Positions 16,970 through 25,193 of a DNA stretch of 64,000 bases are shown in pieces. The translations under genes and the position numbers were made by a program. Origin of the DNA: Exiguobacterium undae DSM 14481. Its GTDB lineage: Bacteria > Bacillota > Bacilli > Exiguobacteriales > Exiguobacteriaceae. The stretch is taken from positions 901,957 to 965,956 of the forward strand of contig NZ_KK211187.1 of NCBI RefSeq assembly GCF_000620805.1, given 5' to 3'. A model generated the notes under the pieces. It saw nothing but the letters and a program-made list of their open reading frames with translations, was not told the origin of the DNA and searched no databases. Each line of letters begins with the position of its first letter. Position 1 is the first letter of the stretch.

Positions 16970-19540
16970 TTATTCGGTTTCTTGCTTGGCATCATTTTCT
17001 TTCTTTTTAGCGTCCGCCTCGGCTTTGCGTTTGGCTTCAGCCTCTGCCTTCGCTTTGGCATCGGCGTCAGCTTTACGTTTCGCATCAGCCTCAGCTTTGG
17101 CATCGGCGTCGGCTTTGCGTTTCGCATCAGCCTCAGCTTTGGCATCGGCGTCGGCTTTGCGTTTCGCGTCAGCGTCTGCTTTCGCTTCGGCGTCAGCTTT
17201 ACGTTTCGCGTCCGCATCCGCTTTTTCATCCTCGGCTTTTTGTTTGGCATCTTCAGCTTTCGCTGCATCTTCTTTTTTCTTTTCTTCTGCTTGCTTTTTC
17301 TTTTCTTCAGCGGCTTTTTTCTTCGCCTCTGCTTCTTTTTTCTTTTTATCCTCTTCTTTGAAACGACCTGTATTTTTAAAGTCGTTGGCGCTGACTGACG
17401 CTGGCTGGTTAAAGCGGGCATCTGACTTGAAGTAACTGCTGTTTGCGTTATACGTCAGATTCGCCATTTGAGCCCATAGATTTTGCGTCCGTTGGTAATA
17501 TGTCGTCGCACCTAGCAAGGAATTGTTTTGGTCGTGTCCCGTCCAGACAGCAAGTGTGACACCTGGTGTAGAGGCGACGAGGTACGAATCCTTAATTTCG
17601 TTTGTCGTTCCTGTTTTACCGGCCCAATCTCCAGGTGCATTGAGTAAGGAATTAGCGTACTGGGCTGTTCCTTTATCAAAGACACCACGCATCATATCAA
17701 GCGTGAGATATGCCGTACGGTCTTGATAAATCTGTTTTTTCTTCGCTTTTGCTTTGTAAATGTTTTTACCGTCTTTTGTAATCTTCGAGATGACATATGG
17801 TTTCACGTATTCACCGTAGTTCGCAAGTGTTGCATAAGCACCTGCCAGTTCAACTGGAGTGATTTCCATTGTCCCGAGCGCGGCAGACGGCGCATAACGA
17901 ATGTTATCGGGAATTTCGATGCCCATGTCGACTAGCTTTTGAATCGAGTTTGACATGTTCATTTTTTCGTACGTCTTAACAGCCGGAACGTTTAATGAGA
18001 GTTCCAATGCTTCCCGAACCGTGACATTCCCACGATAACGTCCACCTTCGTTGTTGATCGGGTTGTCACCCGGTTGACGAGGAACGGTCTGGTAATAGTA
18101 TTCTTCATCGTTGATGGTCGAAGCTGGCGTAATTAATCCATTTTCGATTCCGTTTGAATAAACAAGAATCGGTTTCGCTGTAGATCCGATTTGGCGTTTT
18201 GCTTGGAAGGCGCGGTTGAAATCGTCCGCTGTCCCATCGGTGTAGCGACCGCCGACAAAACCAAGAATACGACCGGTTTCGTTTTGCATCAAGACGGCAG
18301 CTGTTTCTTCCGGATCTTTTTTCGTGACCGTCTTTTTCGTTTTCGGATCGACGACTTGCTTGTATTGCGGAGCTCCCGGGAAGTTCGCCGCATTTTTGGC
18401 AGGTGTCTGCATCGCTTCATGAATTTTTTTGTCGAGTGTCAAATGAATTTTATAACCACCTTGACGGATGGCAACAAGTGCCTGATCTCGATAGTTGGCT
18501 TTGACTTCGGCCAGTTCAGACGGTTTCACTTCGTCTTCCTTGACACCATCTTGTTTCATGAGGTAACTGGTCATGATTTTTAACGCTTCTTTTTCGGCTA
18601 AATCATAGACATACGGGTACGTGTCGCGTGAACGGGTTGATGTTTTAGCGAAATCTTTTGTAATGTCATATTTGACAGCCTTTTCGTACTGCGCTTTTGT
18701 GATGTTTTTAGCAACATACATCCGCTTTAAAACAGTTTTCATGCGGTTCGTGCTCGGTGTTAAGTCTTTTTTGACAACACCGCCTTGAAGGTATGGCGTG
18801 TAATAGTAAGGGTTCTTCGGAATACCGGCCAAGAAGGCAGCTTGCGGTAACGTCAGTTTCTTGGCGGGTTTATTAAACACGCCGCGTGACGCTGCTTCGA
18901 TTCCGGCGATGTTCCGCCCTAAAGAGTTTCGTCCGAATGAGACGACGTTCAGATACGCTTGAAGAATTTCATCTTTTGTCATGGCGTTTTCAAGACGCAG
19001 TGCCAGAATGATTTCTTTTGCTTTCCGTTCGAACGAGACTTCGTTCGTTAAAATCTGGTTTTTGATGAGCTGTTGTGTCAACGTACTTCCGCCTGTTCGT
19101 GAAGCAGAGTTCGTCAGCTCTTGAAGAACGGCACGTAATGTTGCTTTTGGCACAACACCATCATGTTCGTAAAAATCAACATCTTCTGTTGAGAGGACTG
19201 CATCAAGCAGGTAAGGTGAGATTTCTTTGATATCAACGGGTTGACGTTCTTCATCAGTCGAGATGTTCGTCAACTTTTCGCCGCTGCCCCAGTAAATTTC
19301 GCTGGTGATCGCATAGCTGTTCACTTGTTGTTTCATGTCTGCCAGTTGTGGTGCTTTCGTATCCTTGACGAGTGATGCGAAATAGCCGCCAGCTGCACCG
19401 ACAGAAAAACTTCCGACGAGTAAGACACCTATGATGAGGAATAAAATGATATTCCAAGATACGTCGTATGTGATATTCGACCAGTGCCGAACGGCTTTCG
19501 TTCGGGGGTGATTCCAAAACTTGAACCAGTTCTCGCGCAT
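16970..19540 (-). CDS. Class A penicillin-binding protein (PBP1-type) with repetitive charged tail
   Basis: This 856-residue bifunctional enzyme polymerises glycan strands and cross-links peptides at the outer face of the membrane. After a short cytoplasmic N-terminus there is one membrane helix (about 29-50). The glycosyltransferase domain (about 70-260) has the catalytic STEDVDFYEHDG (Glu119) and RTGGSTLTQQLIKNQ. The transpeptidase domain shows STAKP (Ser about 453), the SLN motif in ELSLNVPAVK and KTGTT (Lys about 642). From about residue 728 the tail is a low-complexity run of Lys, Ala, Glu and Asp ending QETE. The start follows AAAGGAG. It resembles PonA/PBP1A, but the exact orthologue is uncertain. 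Confidence 0.93.
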   Translation of the reverse strand: MRENWFKFWNHPRTKAVRHWSNITYDVSWNIILFLIIGVLLVGSFSVGAAGGYFASLVKDTKAPQLADMKQQVNSYAITSEIYWGSGEKLTNISTDEERQPVDIKEISPYLLDAVLSTEDVDFYEHDGVVPKATLRAVLQELTNSASRTGGSTLTQQLIKNQILTNEVSFERKAKEIILALRLENAMTKDEILQAYLNVVSFGRNSLGRNIAGIEAASRGVFNKPAKKLTLPQAAFLAGIPKNPYYYTPYLQGGVVKKDLTPSTNRMKTVLKRMYVAKNITKAQYEKAVKYDITKDFAKTSTRSRDTYPYVYDLAEKEALKIMTSYLMKQDGVKEDEVKPSELAEVKANYRDQALVAIRQGGYKIHLTLDKKIHEAMQTPAKNAANFPGAPQYKQVVDPKTKKTVTKKDPEETAAVLMQNETGRILGFVGGRYTDGTADDFNRAFQAKRQIGSTAKPILVYSNGIENGLITPASTINDEEYYYQTVPRQPGDNPINNEGGRYRGNVTVREALELSLNVPAVKTYEKMNMSNSIQKLVDMGIEIPDNIRYAPSAALGTMEITPVELAGAYATLANYGEYVKPYVISKITKDGKNIYKAKAKKKQIYQDRTAYLTLDMMRGVFDKGTAQYANSLLNAPGDWAGKTGTTNEIKDSYLVASTPGVTLAVWTGHDQNNSLLGATTYYQRTQNLWAQMANLTYNANSSYFKSDARFNQPASVSANDFKNTGRFKEEDKKKKEAEAKKKAAEEKKKQAEEKKKEDAAKAEDAKQKAEDEKADADAKRKADAEAKADADAKRKADADAKAEADAKRKADADAKAEADAKRKADADAKAKAEAEAKRKAEADAKKKENDAKQETE
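17016..17220 (-). repeat. Short-period tandem repeat coding the Lys/Ala/Asp tail
   Basis: A 42-bp unit (14 codons, RKADADAKAEADAK) is repeated nearly exactly at 17058-17099 and 17100-17141, with diverged copies on both sides. It encodes the C-terminal tail of the penicillin-binding protein and produces long false open frames on the other strand. Confidence 0.9.
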
Positions 19541-19601
19541 AAATGATCTCCTTTACATCTTAAACTTGGGTGTAAATTAACATTAAATCACAGATAGACG
19601 T

Positions 19602-19610
19602 ATTATACCA
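19602..19610 (-). promoter_or_regulatory. Extended -10 promoter of the penicillin-binding protein gene
   Basis: On the minus strand TGG precedes a consensus TATAAT (19607-19602), about 62 bases before the ATG at 19540. No convincing -35 box is seen. Confidence 0.55.
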
Positions 19611-19633
19611 TATCTGAAGTATTAGAAAGTGGC

Positions 19634-19663
19634 TTGACAGTGGATTCTGCTTCGACGTATCAT
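19634..19663 (+). promoter_or_regulatory. SigA promoter of the tyrS T-box transcript
   Basis: Consensus TTGACA (19634-19639), an 18-bp spacer and TATCAT (19658-19663) place the transcript start near 19670, about 275 bases before the tyrS start codon. Confidence 0.7.
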
Positions 19664-19669
19664 GGAAAC

Positions 19670-19921
19670 ATCTTAGGATAATTATATAAAAAATAAGCTG
19701 TGAATGGAATTAAGTAATGAATCGCTCCCTGTATCAGAGACCTAGTGGTGCTGCGAACTAGGACATAGCGCTTTCATGAATTACGCTTTCAGGAGCTTCT
19801 TGAGAAATCAAGCGGACTGTGCCCCGTTATCGGCAATCTAAGTGGCATGAGGATCATGCAATTAGGGTGGTACCACGGAATATTCCGTCCCTTCGTTTAT
19901 ACGAGGGGACGGTTTTTTTTT
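19670..19921 (+). ncRNA. Tyrosine T-box leader upstream of tyrS
   Basis: T-box leaders bind uncharged tRNA and switch between a terminator and an antiterminator. The conserved T-box element AGGGTGGTACCACG is at 19864-19877. It is followed by a terminator stem CCGTCCC (19885-19891) with GGGACGG (19906-19912) and nine T. Upstream lies a stem I-like region, including the arm CCTAG...CTAGG (about 19743-19763). The codon TAC at 19784-19786, in the context GAATTACG, is the likely tyrosine specifier, in keeping with the downstream gene; the specifier placement is my reading. Confidence 0.93.
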
Positions 19922-19945
19922 AGACTATTTTTAGGGGGAAGACAG

Positions 19946-21193
19946 ATGACGTTACTTGAAGATTTAGAGTTTCGCGGCTTAATCAGCCAACTGACAGATG
20001 AAGAAGGAATTAAGGAATTGTTAGCCAGTCCGACGACACTGTATACAGGATTTGATCCGACGGCAGATTCCCTGCACATCGGACATTTATTGCCGATCCT
20101 TGTTCTTAAACGCTTCCAAGAAGCCGGACACCATGTCATCGGCTTAGTGGGTGGCGCTACCGGAATGATCGGGGACCCGAGTGGTCGTTCGACGGAACGT
20201 TCATTAAATACATCGGATATCGTCGAAGAATTCGCGAACCGGATCAAAGGACAATTGTCTCGCTTTTTACCGCTTGCAGGAGAAAATCCGGTGACGATCG
20301 CCAATAACCTGGACTGGACAAAGGATTTGACGATCATTGATTTCTTACGCGACATCGGAAAACATTTCCCGATCAGCTACATGCTGGCGAAGGATTCCGT
20401 CGATTCGCGTCTCCAAAATGGGATTTCGTTCACGGAATTTTCATACATGTTGCTGCAATCATTTGATTTCCTGAAGTTGTACGAAAATGAAGGATGCCGC
20501 CTTCAAGTTGGAGGAAGCGACCAGTGGGGGAATATCACAGCAGGAATGGAATTGATCCGCCGCGTCGGTCATGATCAAAAAGCATTCGGCATGACGGTTC
20601 CACTTGTCACGAAATCAGACGGACAGAAATTCGGAAAAACAGCCGGCGGCGCAGTCTGGCTCGATGCCGATAAAACGACGCCATACGAGTTTTACCAATT
20701 TTGGTTTAACGTCGACGATCTCGATGTCATCAAGTTCTTAAAATACTTTACGTTCCTGACGCATGAAGAAATCGGAAATCTCCAAACAGAAGTCGAGACA
20801 GCACCGGAAAAACGGATTGCCCAACGTCGACTGGCAGAAGAAATGACAGTTCTCGTTCACGGAACGGATGCATTGGAACAAGCGAAACGCATCACACAAG
20901 CGCTCTTCAGCGGTGAAATCAAATCATTGAAAGCAGAAGACATTGCCGATGCTTTCAAAGGGATGCCGCGTTTTACACTTGGTGAAGCAACGAACCTGGT
21001 CGATGTCCTCGTTGAAGCAAACATCAGCCCGTCAAAACGTCAAGCACGCGAAGATGTGACGAACGGGGCGATCTACATCAATGGAGATCGGGAACAGGAA
21101 TTGACGAAAGAGATTACAAAACAAGATGCGATTGGTGATTTCACAATCATTCGCCGTGGGAAGAAGAAATACTTTGTGCTCGAGCACGCTTAA
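19946..21193 (+). CDS. tyrS: Tyrosyl-tRNA synthetase
   Basis: TyrRS charges tRNA-Tyr using ATP. The 415-residue class I enzyme shows the HIGH-type motif TADSLHIGHLLP (about 42-53), the KMSKS equivalent KFGKTAGG (about 231-238), and a C-terminal S4-like RNA-binding domain (SKRQAREDVTNGAIYINGD). The start is the ATG at 19946 after AGGGGGAA; a longer in-frame reading back to 19847 runs through the T-box and is not coding. Expression should rise when tyrosine is limiting. A bidirectional terminator follows. Confidence 0.97.
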   Translation: MTLLEDLEFRGLISQLTDEEGIKELLASPTTLYTGFDPTADSLHIGHLLPILVLKRFQEAGHHVIGLVGGATGMIGDPSGRSTERSLNTSDIVEEFANRIKGQLSRFLPLAGENPVTIANNLDWTKDLTIIDFLRDIGKHFPISYMLAKDSVDSRLQNGISFTEFSYMLLQSFDFLKLYENEGCRLQVGGSDQWGNITAGMELIRRVGHDQKAFGMTVPLVTKSDGQKFGKTAGGAVWLDADKTTPYEFYQFWFNVDDLDVIKFLKYFTFLTHEEIGNLQTEVETAPEKRIAQRRLAEEMTVLVHGTDALEQAKRITQALFSGEIKSLKAEDIADAFKGMPRFTLGEATNLVDVLVEANISPSKRQAREDVTNGAIYINGDREQELTKEITKQDAIGDFTIIRRGKKKYFVLEHA

Positions 21194-21198
21194 ACCTA

Positions 21199-21239
21199 AA
21201 AAAAACAACGCTGACGGGATTCGTCAGCGTTGTTTTTTT
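21199..21239. terminator. Bidirectional terminator between tyrS and bioY
   Basis: AACAACGCTGACG pairs with CGTCAGCGTTGTT across a short loop, with A and T runs on the outer sides (21199-21239), between convergent genes. Confidence 0.92.
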
Positions 21240-21240
21240 A

Positions 21241-21768
21241 TTACGCGATCCGGAATAAGCGGAGCGGGAGCAAACGAACGGCAATCGTCGTCGCAAGCAA
21301 GGCTTTTAATACGTCGCCGAGGATAAATGGAATGTTGATGGTCAGGGCATCAAGGAAAGACAGTTGTAAAACGGCCATCAAACCAAATGTACCAAGCAGA
21401 TAGACAAGTCCAAGTCCGAACACGATCATTCCGATAAACAGCGGCAGGAAACGACGTGTCTTTTCAGCGACCAGACCGATAAAGAAACCGGCAATCGGGA
21501 AAGCAATCAAATAGCCGACCGTCGGACCGACGAATGGGGCAAGTCCTCCTTTTCCACCAAGTAAGGGGAGACCGGCGGCAGCGAGCAGTAAAAAGACCAG
21601 GACAGCAAGTCCACCACGTTTCGCGCCGAGGATGGCACTGACCGTCATGATGGCAAGCATTTGAAGGGTGATCGGAACGGGTCCGACAAGTTGGAGTTGC
21701 GGCAGTAGACTGACCGCGGAAATGATGGCAGCACCTAAAGCGATAAATGTAAGATCTTTCGTTTTCAT
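21241..21768 (-). CDS. bioY: Biotin transporter BioY (ECF S component)
   Basis: BioY is the membrane substrate-binding unit for biotin uptake, working with the ECF energising module or alone. The 175-residue protein has six predicted helices and the family phrases GPVPITLQMLAIMTVSAILG and GPTVGYLIAFPIAGFFIG. The start at 21768 is chosen because the earlier in-frame ATG at 21789 lies inside the operator; AAGAGGAC precedes the chosen start at slightly long spacing. A perfect BirA-type operator immediately upstream points to repression by biotin. Confidence 0.93.
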   Translation of the reverse strand: MKTKDLTFIALGAAIISAVSLLPQLQLVGPVPITLQMLAIMTVSAILGAKRGGLAVLVFLLLAAAGLPLLGGKGGLAPFVGPTVGYLIAFPIAGFFIGLVAEKTRRFLPLFIGMIVFGLGLVYLLGTFGLMAVLQLSFLDALTINIPFILGDVLKALLATTIAVRLLPLRLFRIA

Positions 21769-21786
21769 AACATGACACGTCCTCTT

Positions 21787-21829
21787 CATTATGTGTTAAC
21801 CAATATAAATAAAAGGTTAACACATAATG
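21787..21829 (-). promoter_or_regulatory. BirA (biotin repressor) operator of bioY
   Basis: Two perfect inverted 15-base arms, CATTATGTGTTAACC (21787-21801) and GGTTAACACATAATG (21815-21829), flank a 13-base A/T-rich spacer. The core GTTAAC-N-GTTAAC layout is that of BirA operators, and the site abuts the bioY translation start. Confidence 0.9.
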
Positions 21830-21850
21830 TGAAAAAGGGAAACATAAAAA

Positions 21851-21880
21851 AAGCACCCACCGAAGTGGATGCTTGAAACA
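21851..21880 (-). terminator. Terminator after rpsD
   Basis: On the minus strand AAGCATCCAC (21874-21865), loop TTCG, GTGGGTGCTT (21860-21851) is followed by a T run. Confidence 0.85.
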
Positions 21881-21885
21881 ACTGA

Positions 21886-22485
21886 TTAACGTGAGTAGTA
21901 CTCAACGACGAGTTGTTCTTGGATTTGATCGTTCAATTCAGAACGCTCTGGAAGACGGACGAACGTTCCTTCGAGCTTCTCAGCATCGAAAGTAACGAAG
22001 TCTTTAGTTGCTGGAGCAACTTCAAGTGCTTCTTTGATAACGACAAAGTTCTTCGATTTTTCGCGAACTGAGATCGTTTGACCTGGTTTCACGCGGAACG
22101 ACGGGATGTCGACGCGAGCGCCATCAACTTGGATGTGACCGTGGTTGACGAGCTGACGAGCAGCACGACGTGTACGAGCCATACCCATACGGTAAACGAC
22201 GTTGTCAAGACGTGCTTCAAGTAAGAACATGAAGTTCTCACCGTGGATACCAGGCATTTTGCCAGCATCGTTGAAGATACGGTTGAATTGGCGTTCGTTT
22301 ACTCCGTACATGTGACGAAGCGTTTGCTTCGCTTGAAGTTGAAGACCGTACTCAGACATTTTGCGACGGCTGTTACCGTGTTGTCCTGGAGCGTACGGAC
22401 GTTTTGCGATTTCTTTTCCTGTTTCAGTAAGAGAGATACCGAGACGACGTGAAAGTTTCCAAGCTGGACCTGTATAGCGAGCCAT
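21886..22485 (-). CDS. rpsD: 30S ribosomal protein S4
   Basis: S4 is a primary 16S rRNA-binding protein that starts assembly of the 30S body. The 199-residue protein begins [18 protein letters not shown] and contains the S4 RNA-binding domain ([20 protein letters not shown], then [18 protein letters not shown]). It is a single gene, as in B. subtilis, with its own promoter and a structured leader that probably binds S4 for self-repression. The start follows GGAGGAG. Confidence 0.98.
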   Translation of the reverse strand: MARYTGPAWKLSRRLGISLTETGKEIAKRPYAPGQHGNSRRKMSEYGLQLQAKQTLRHMYGVNERQFNRIFNDAGKMPGIHGENFMFLLEARLDNVVYRMGMARTRRAARQLVNHGHIQVDGARVDIPSFRVKPGQTISVREKSKNFVVIKEALEVAPATKDFVTFDAEKLEGTFVRLPERSELNDQIQEQLVVEYYSR

Positions 22486-22676
22486 AATAAGACTCCTCCT
22501 TAGTGTTCGTTATTATTTGCATAAAAATAATAACGCCATCAAACCCACGTTACGCCCATTTCATGATGTGGCACCCTCGCTTGATAGCAAAGTTACACGA
22601 TGCCCCTCCGGCAAAAGCCGAGTCATGAAATGTGATACGTAAGCGATTTGACCGCTATCGTTATCATTTCTGCACT
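22486..22676 (-). ncRNA. Structured leader of rpsD, probable S4 autoregulatory RNA
   Basis: The 190-nt leader contains a closing helix of ten perfect pairs (CATTTCATGA 22632-22623 with TCATGAAATG 22566-22557 on the minus strand), a GC-rich inner hairpin (CGGCTTTTGCCG) and a loop with GGGGCATCG. In B. subtilis the rpsD mRNA leader is a translational repression target of S4. The structure is seen; S4 binding is inferred. Confidence 0.65.
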
Positions 22677-22682
22677 TTTACA

Positions 22683-22711
22683 AGTATACGTCTGCTGATT
22701 CCTGCTGTCAA
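22683..22711 (-). promoter_or_regulatory. Strong SigA promoter of rpsD
   Basis: On the minus strand consensus TTGACA (22711-22706), a 17-bp spacer and TATACT (22688-22683). The -35 box begins directly after the stop codon of the upstream GAF gene. Confidence 0.88.
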
Positions 22712-23197
22712 TCAAATATGGCGAAGAAGAATTTCGCTGAACGCTTCGAGACCGGCTTGGTCCGTTTCGTCAAAACGACGGAGTTCCGGACTATCGATAT
22801 CGAGGACACCAATTGTTTTTCCATCTTTAATCAATGGAACGACGATTTCTGAATTGGTTGCGGCGTCGCAGGCGATGTGCCCCGGGAAAGCGTGCACGTC
22901 CATGACGAGTTGTGTTACCTGATCTTGAGCAGCTGTCCCGCAAACACCACGTCCGAACGGGATACGGACACAAGCCGGTAAACCTTGGAATGGACCTAGG
23001 ACCAATTCATTTTGCTCGGAATCCGTCAAATAGAAACCGACCCAGTTCGTTCGATCGAGGAATTGACCAAGCAATGCGCTGGCATTGGCAAGATTGGCGA
23101 TTTGATTGGTTTCTCCGGTAAGTAAGGCATCCAGTTGCTTGTTCAGCATTTCGTATTGTTTCGTGCGGTCACCATCATAAGTCGTTGTCTCAAACAT
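22712..23197 (-). CDS. ytsP: GAF-domain free methionine-R-sulfoxide reductase
   Basis: The 161-residue protein is a single GAF domain. The cysteines in LPACVRIPFGRGVCGTAA and HIACDAATNSEIVVPL match the three conserved ones of the fRMsr family, which reduces free methionine-(R)-sulfoxide in the cytoplasm. Length fits. The start at 23197 follows AGGAGGAAT; a longer frame to 23221 overlaps that site. Position next to rpsD matches B. subtilis ytsP. It is divergent from ezrA and tandem with rpsD, whose promoter starts at its stop codon. Confidence 0.9.
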   Translation of the reverse strand: MFETTTYDGDRTKQYEMLNKQLDALLTGETNQIANLANASALLGQFLDRTNWVGFYLTDSEQNELVLGPFQGLPACVRIPFGRGVCGTAAQDQVTQLVMDVHAFPGHIACDAATNSEIVVPLIKDGKTIGVLDIDSPELRRFDETDQAGLEAFSEILLRHI

Positions 23198-23417
23198 GTA
23201 GCATTCCTCCTGAAAAATCATATTTTATTCATCTTATCGGGTTTTTACGTGACTGACAAACAATTGATTTCAAGAAACGGGTCTGAAAAGTTCGGAAGAA
23301 ATTAGGAAAAGCCCGAGTAAATCTATGCAAATCGGTTGCGCTATACTATTATAAGGATAAGATTAAAGCGAATATATGAGAATATGAAGTCGCTTGATAG
23401 GGTGGAGGTCGTAACAA

Positions 23418-25124
23418 ATGTGGGCATGGGTGATTGGCGTCATCGTCATCGTATTACTCGTCATGCTGTTCAGCATGATCAGTCGGAAAAAATATTATAC
23501 GAAAATCGATGAACTTGATCTGCGGAAACAAGGAATCATCAGCGCGTCGATTCCGAAGGAGTTGCAAGAACTGAAGGAACTCCCGATGGCGGGTGAGACG
23601 GAGACGAAATTCACTTCCTGGCACCAAGCATGGGAGGAATTAGTGACAGTCCACGTCGCACAAATCGATGAGACATTGTATCGGGCGGAAGAAGGACTGG
23701 ACGGGTACCGATTCGTCGCAGTCAAAAATGATTTGGAAGTAACCGAGCAATTGATCGGTGAGCTGGAAGGGTTGATTGAAGGTATGTTGACAGAGATGTC
23801 GACCTTCAAGGAAAATCAATCGGTTCTCGCAGAACTGAAAGCGCAAGGGGAAACCGATTCCAGTCAAGTCCGGAAATCGTTGTTATTGCAAGCAACCTCG
23901 TTCGGACCAGCTTTGCCTAAACTCGAAGAACAGGCGGAAACGATTGATCAGCTGCGAACTGAAATGGTTGCGTTCGAGGAAGCGGGAGAAGTCACGAAAG
24001 CTTACGAAACAAGCCTTCAATTGGAAGAGCAAGTTGAAAAAACGCGCCAATTCGTTGAAGTGATTCCGAAACATTGGAAGACGCTTGCCCACGAATTGAG
24101 ACAACGGATCGATCAATTGAGTGCCGGTTATAAAGAGATGACGTTAGACGGCTATCCGCTTGAACCTCTAGGAATGCAGTCCGACATTAAACGGTTTGAA
24201 GAACAACGTTTGAGTCTCGTCAAAAAGTTAGAATTTCTTGAAATCAACGGTCTTGAAGAACAAGTTCAACAACTTGCGGCAGACATCGATCAAATGTACG
24301 ACACGTTCCGACGTGAAGTCGATGCCCGTCACCATGTGAAAAAAGAAAATCAAGCGCTGAAACAAAAAGCTTTGCGGATGCGTGAGAAAGTTCATCAGTT
24401 GGCGCAAGAGTTCAGTATGTTACGGGAAAACTATGAAATTTCGGCGGACTTGGGCGAACATTACGAGTCGATTCAACGCGATGAAGAAATGTTGTTTGGT
24501 GCCGCAAAAGATTTGGATGAGTCCATTGCAAGTCGGATCATTCCGTTCAGCATGCTTGAAGATCAGATGCGGGATGCCGTACGTCTCGAAGAACAGCTGA
24601 TGATTCAATATGAACGGTTTACCGTGGAACTGCAGGCGCTGCGCAAGGAAGAAACAGAAGTCCGACAGCGTGTCACGGAATGGCGGCAAATCGTTTCCTC
24701 GACACGTCTGCGTCTAAAACGACTCGGGCTACCGAAAATCCCGGCAGAGGTAGAAGAAGCATTACAAGCTTCGAACCGTTCCCTTCAGACGCTCGAATCA
24801 CGCTTCGAGGAGCTGCCGTTCAACGTCAGTTACGTCGTAGCGCAGAGCGAAGATGTCAACGGAACGTTTAAACTTCTGCAAGAACGGATAGATAAATTAG
24901 TATTCGAAGTCACTTACGCAGAACGACTCGTCCAGTATGCCAATCGGTTCCGGCGACACGACAATGAGATACATATGTCGCTGACGATTGCCGAGACGAA
25001 GTTCCTCGCGGGAGATTATGAGCGGACGATCATTTTGGCAGAACGTGTATTGGAACAATTTGATCCAAGTTCGATTGACCGAATTCGAAAAGCATGCGGA
25101 CAACAAGAGACGATGCATGCATAA
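23418..25124 (+). CDS. ezrA: Septation ring formation regulator EzrA
   Basis: EzrA is a membrane-anchored, spectrin-like protein that binds FtsZ and limits Z-ring placement. The 568-residue protein has one N-terminal helix (WAWVIGVIVIVLLVMLFSMI, about 2-21), a basic stop-transfer segment (SRKKYY), then long coiled coils to the C-terminus. The length and the location next to rpsD match. The start follows GGTGGAGG. A hairpin terminator follows. Confidence 0.95.
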   Translation: MWAWVIGVIVIVLLVMLFSMISRKKYYTKIDELDLRKQGIISASIPKELQELKELPMAGETETKFTSWHQAWEELVTVHVAQIDETLYRAEEGLDGYRFVAVKNDLEVTEQLIGELEGLIEGMLTEMSTFKENQSVLAELKAQGETDSSQVRKSLLLQATSFGPALPKLEEQAETIDQLRTEMVAFEEAGEVTKAYETSLQLEEQVEKTRQFVEVIPKHWKTLAHELRQRIDQLSAGYKEMTLDGYPLEPLGMQSDIKRFEEQRLSLVKKLEFLEINGLEEQVQQLAADIDQMYDTFRREVDARHHVKKENQALKQKALRMREKVHQLAQEFSMLRENYEISADLGEHYESIQRDEEMLFGAAKDLDESIASRIIPFSMLEDQMRDAVRLEEQLMIQYERFTVELQALRKEETEVRQRVTEWRQIVSSTRLRLKRLGLPKIPAEVEEALQASNRSLQTLESRFEELPFNVSYVVAQSEDVNGTFKLLQERIDKLVFEVTYAERLVQYANRFRRHDNEIHMSLTIAETKFLAGDYERTIILAERVLEQFDPSSIDRIRKACGQQETMHA

Positions 25125-25139
25125 TCATCACTGACAACT

Positions 25140-25169
25140 CAGGGTGGCCTTTCAGGTCACCCTGTTTTT
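25140..25169 (+). terminator. Terminator after ezrA
   Basis: CAGGGTGGCC (25140-25149) pairs with GGTCACCCTG (25155-25164), one G-T pair, then five T. Confidence 0.85.
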
Positions 25170-25193
25170 GTAAAACAAAAGGGAGCGATTCAG

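Noticed and set aside
16952-17435. Long plus-strand open frames of about 148 residues rich in Ala/Ser or Phe opposite the penicillin-binding protein tail
   Set aside because: They are shadows of the repetitive Lys/Ala/Asp coding sequence, with no ribosome binding site.
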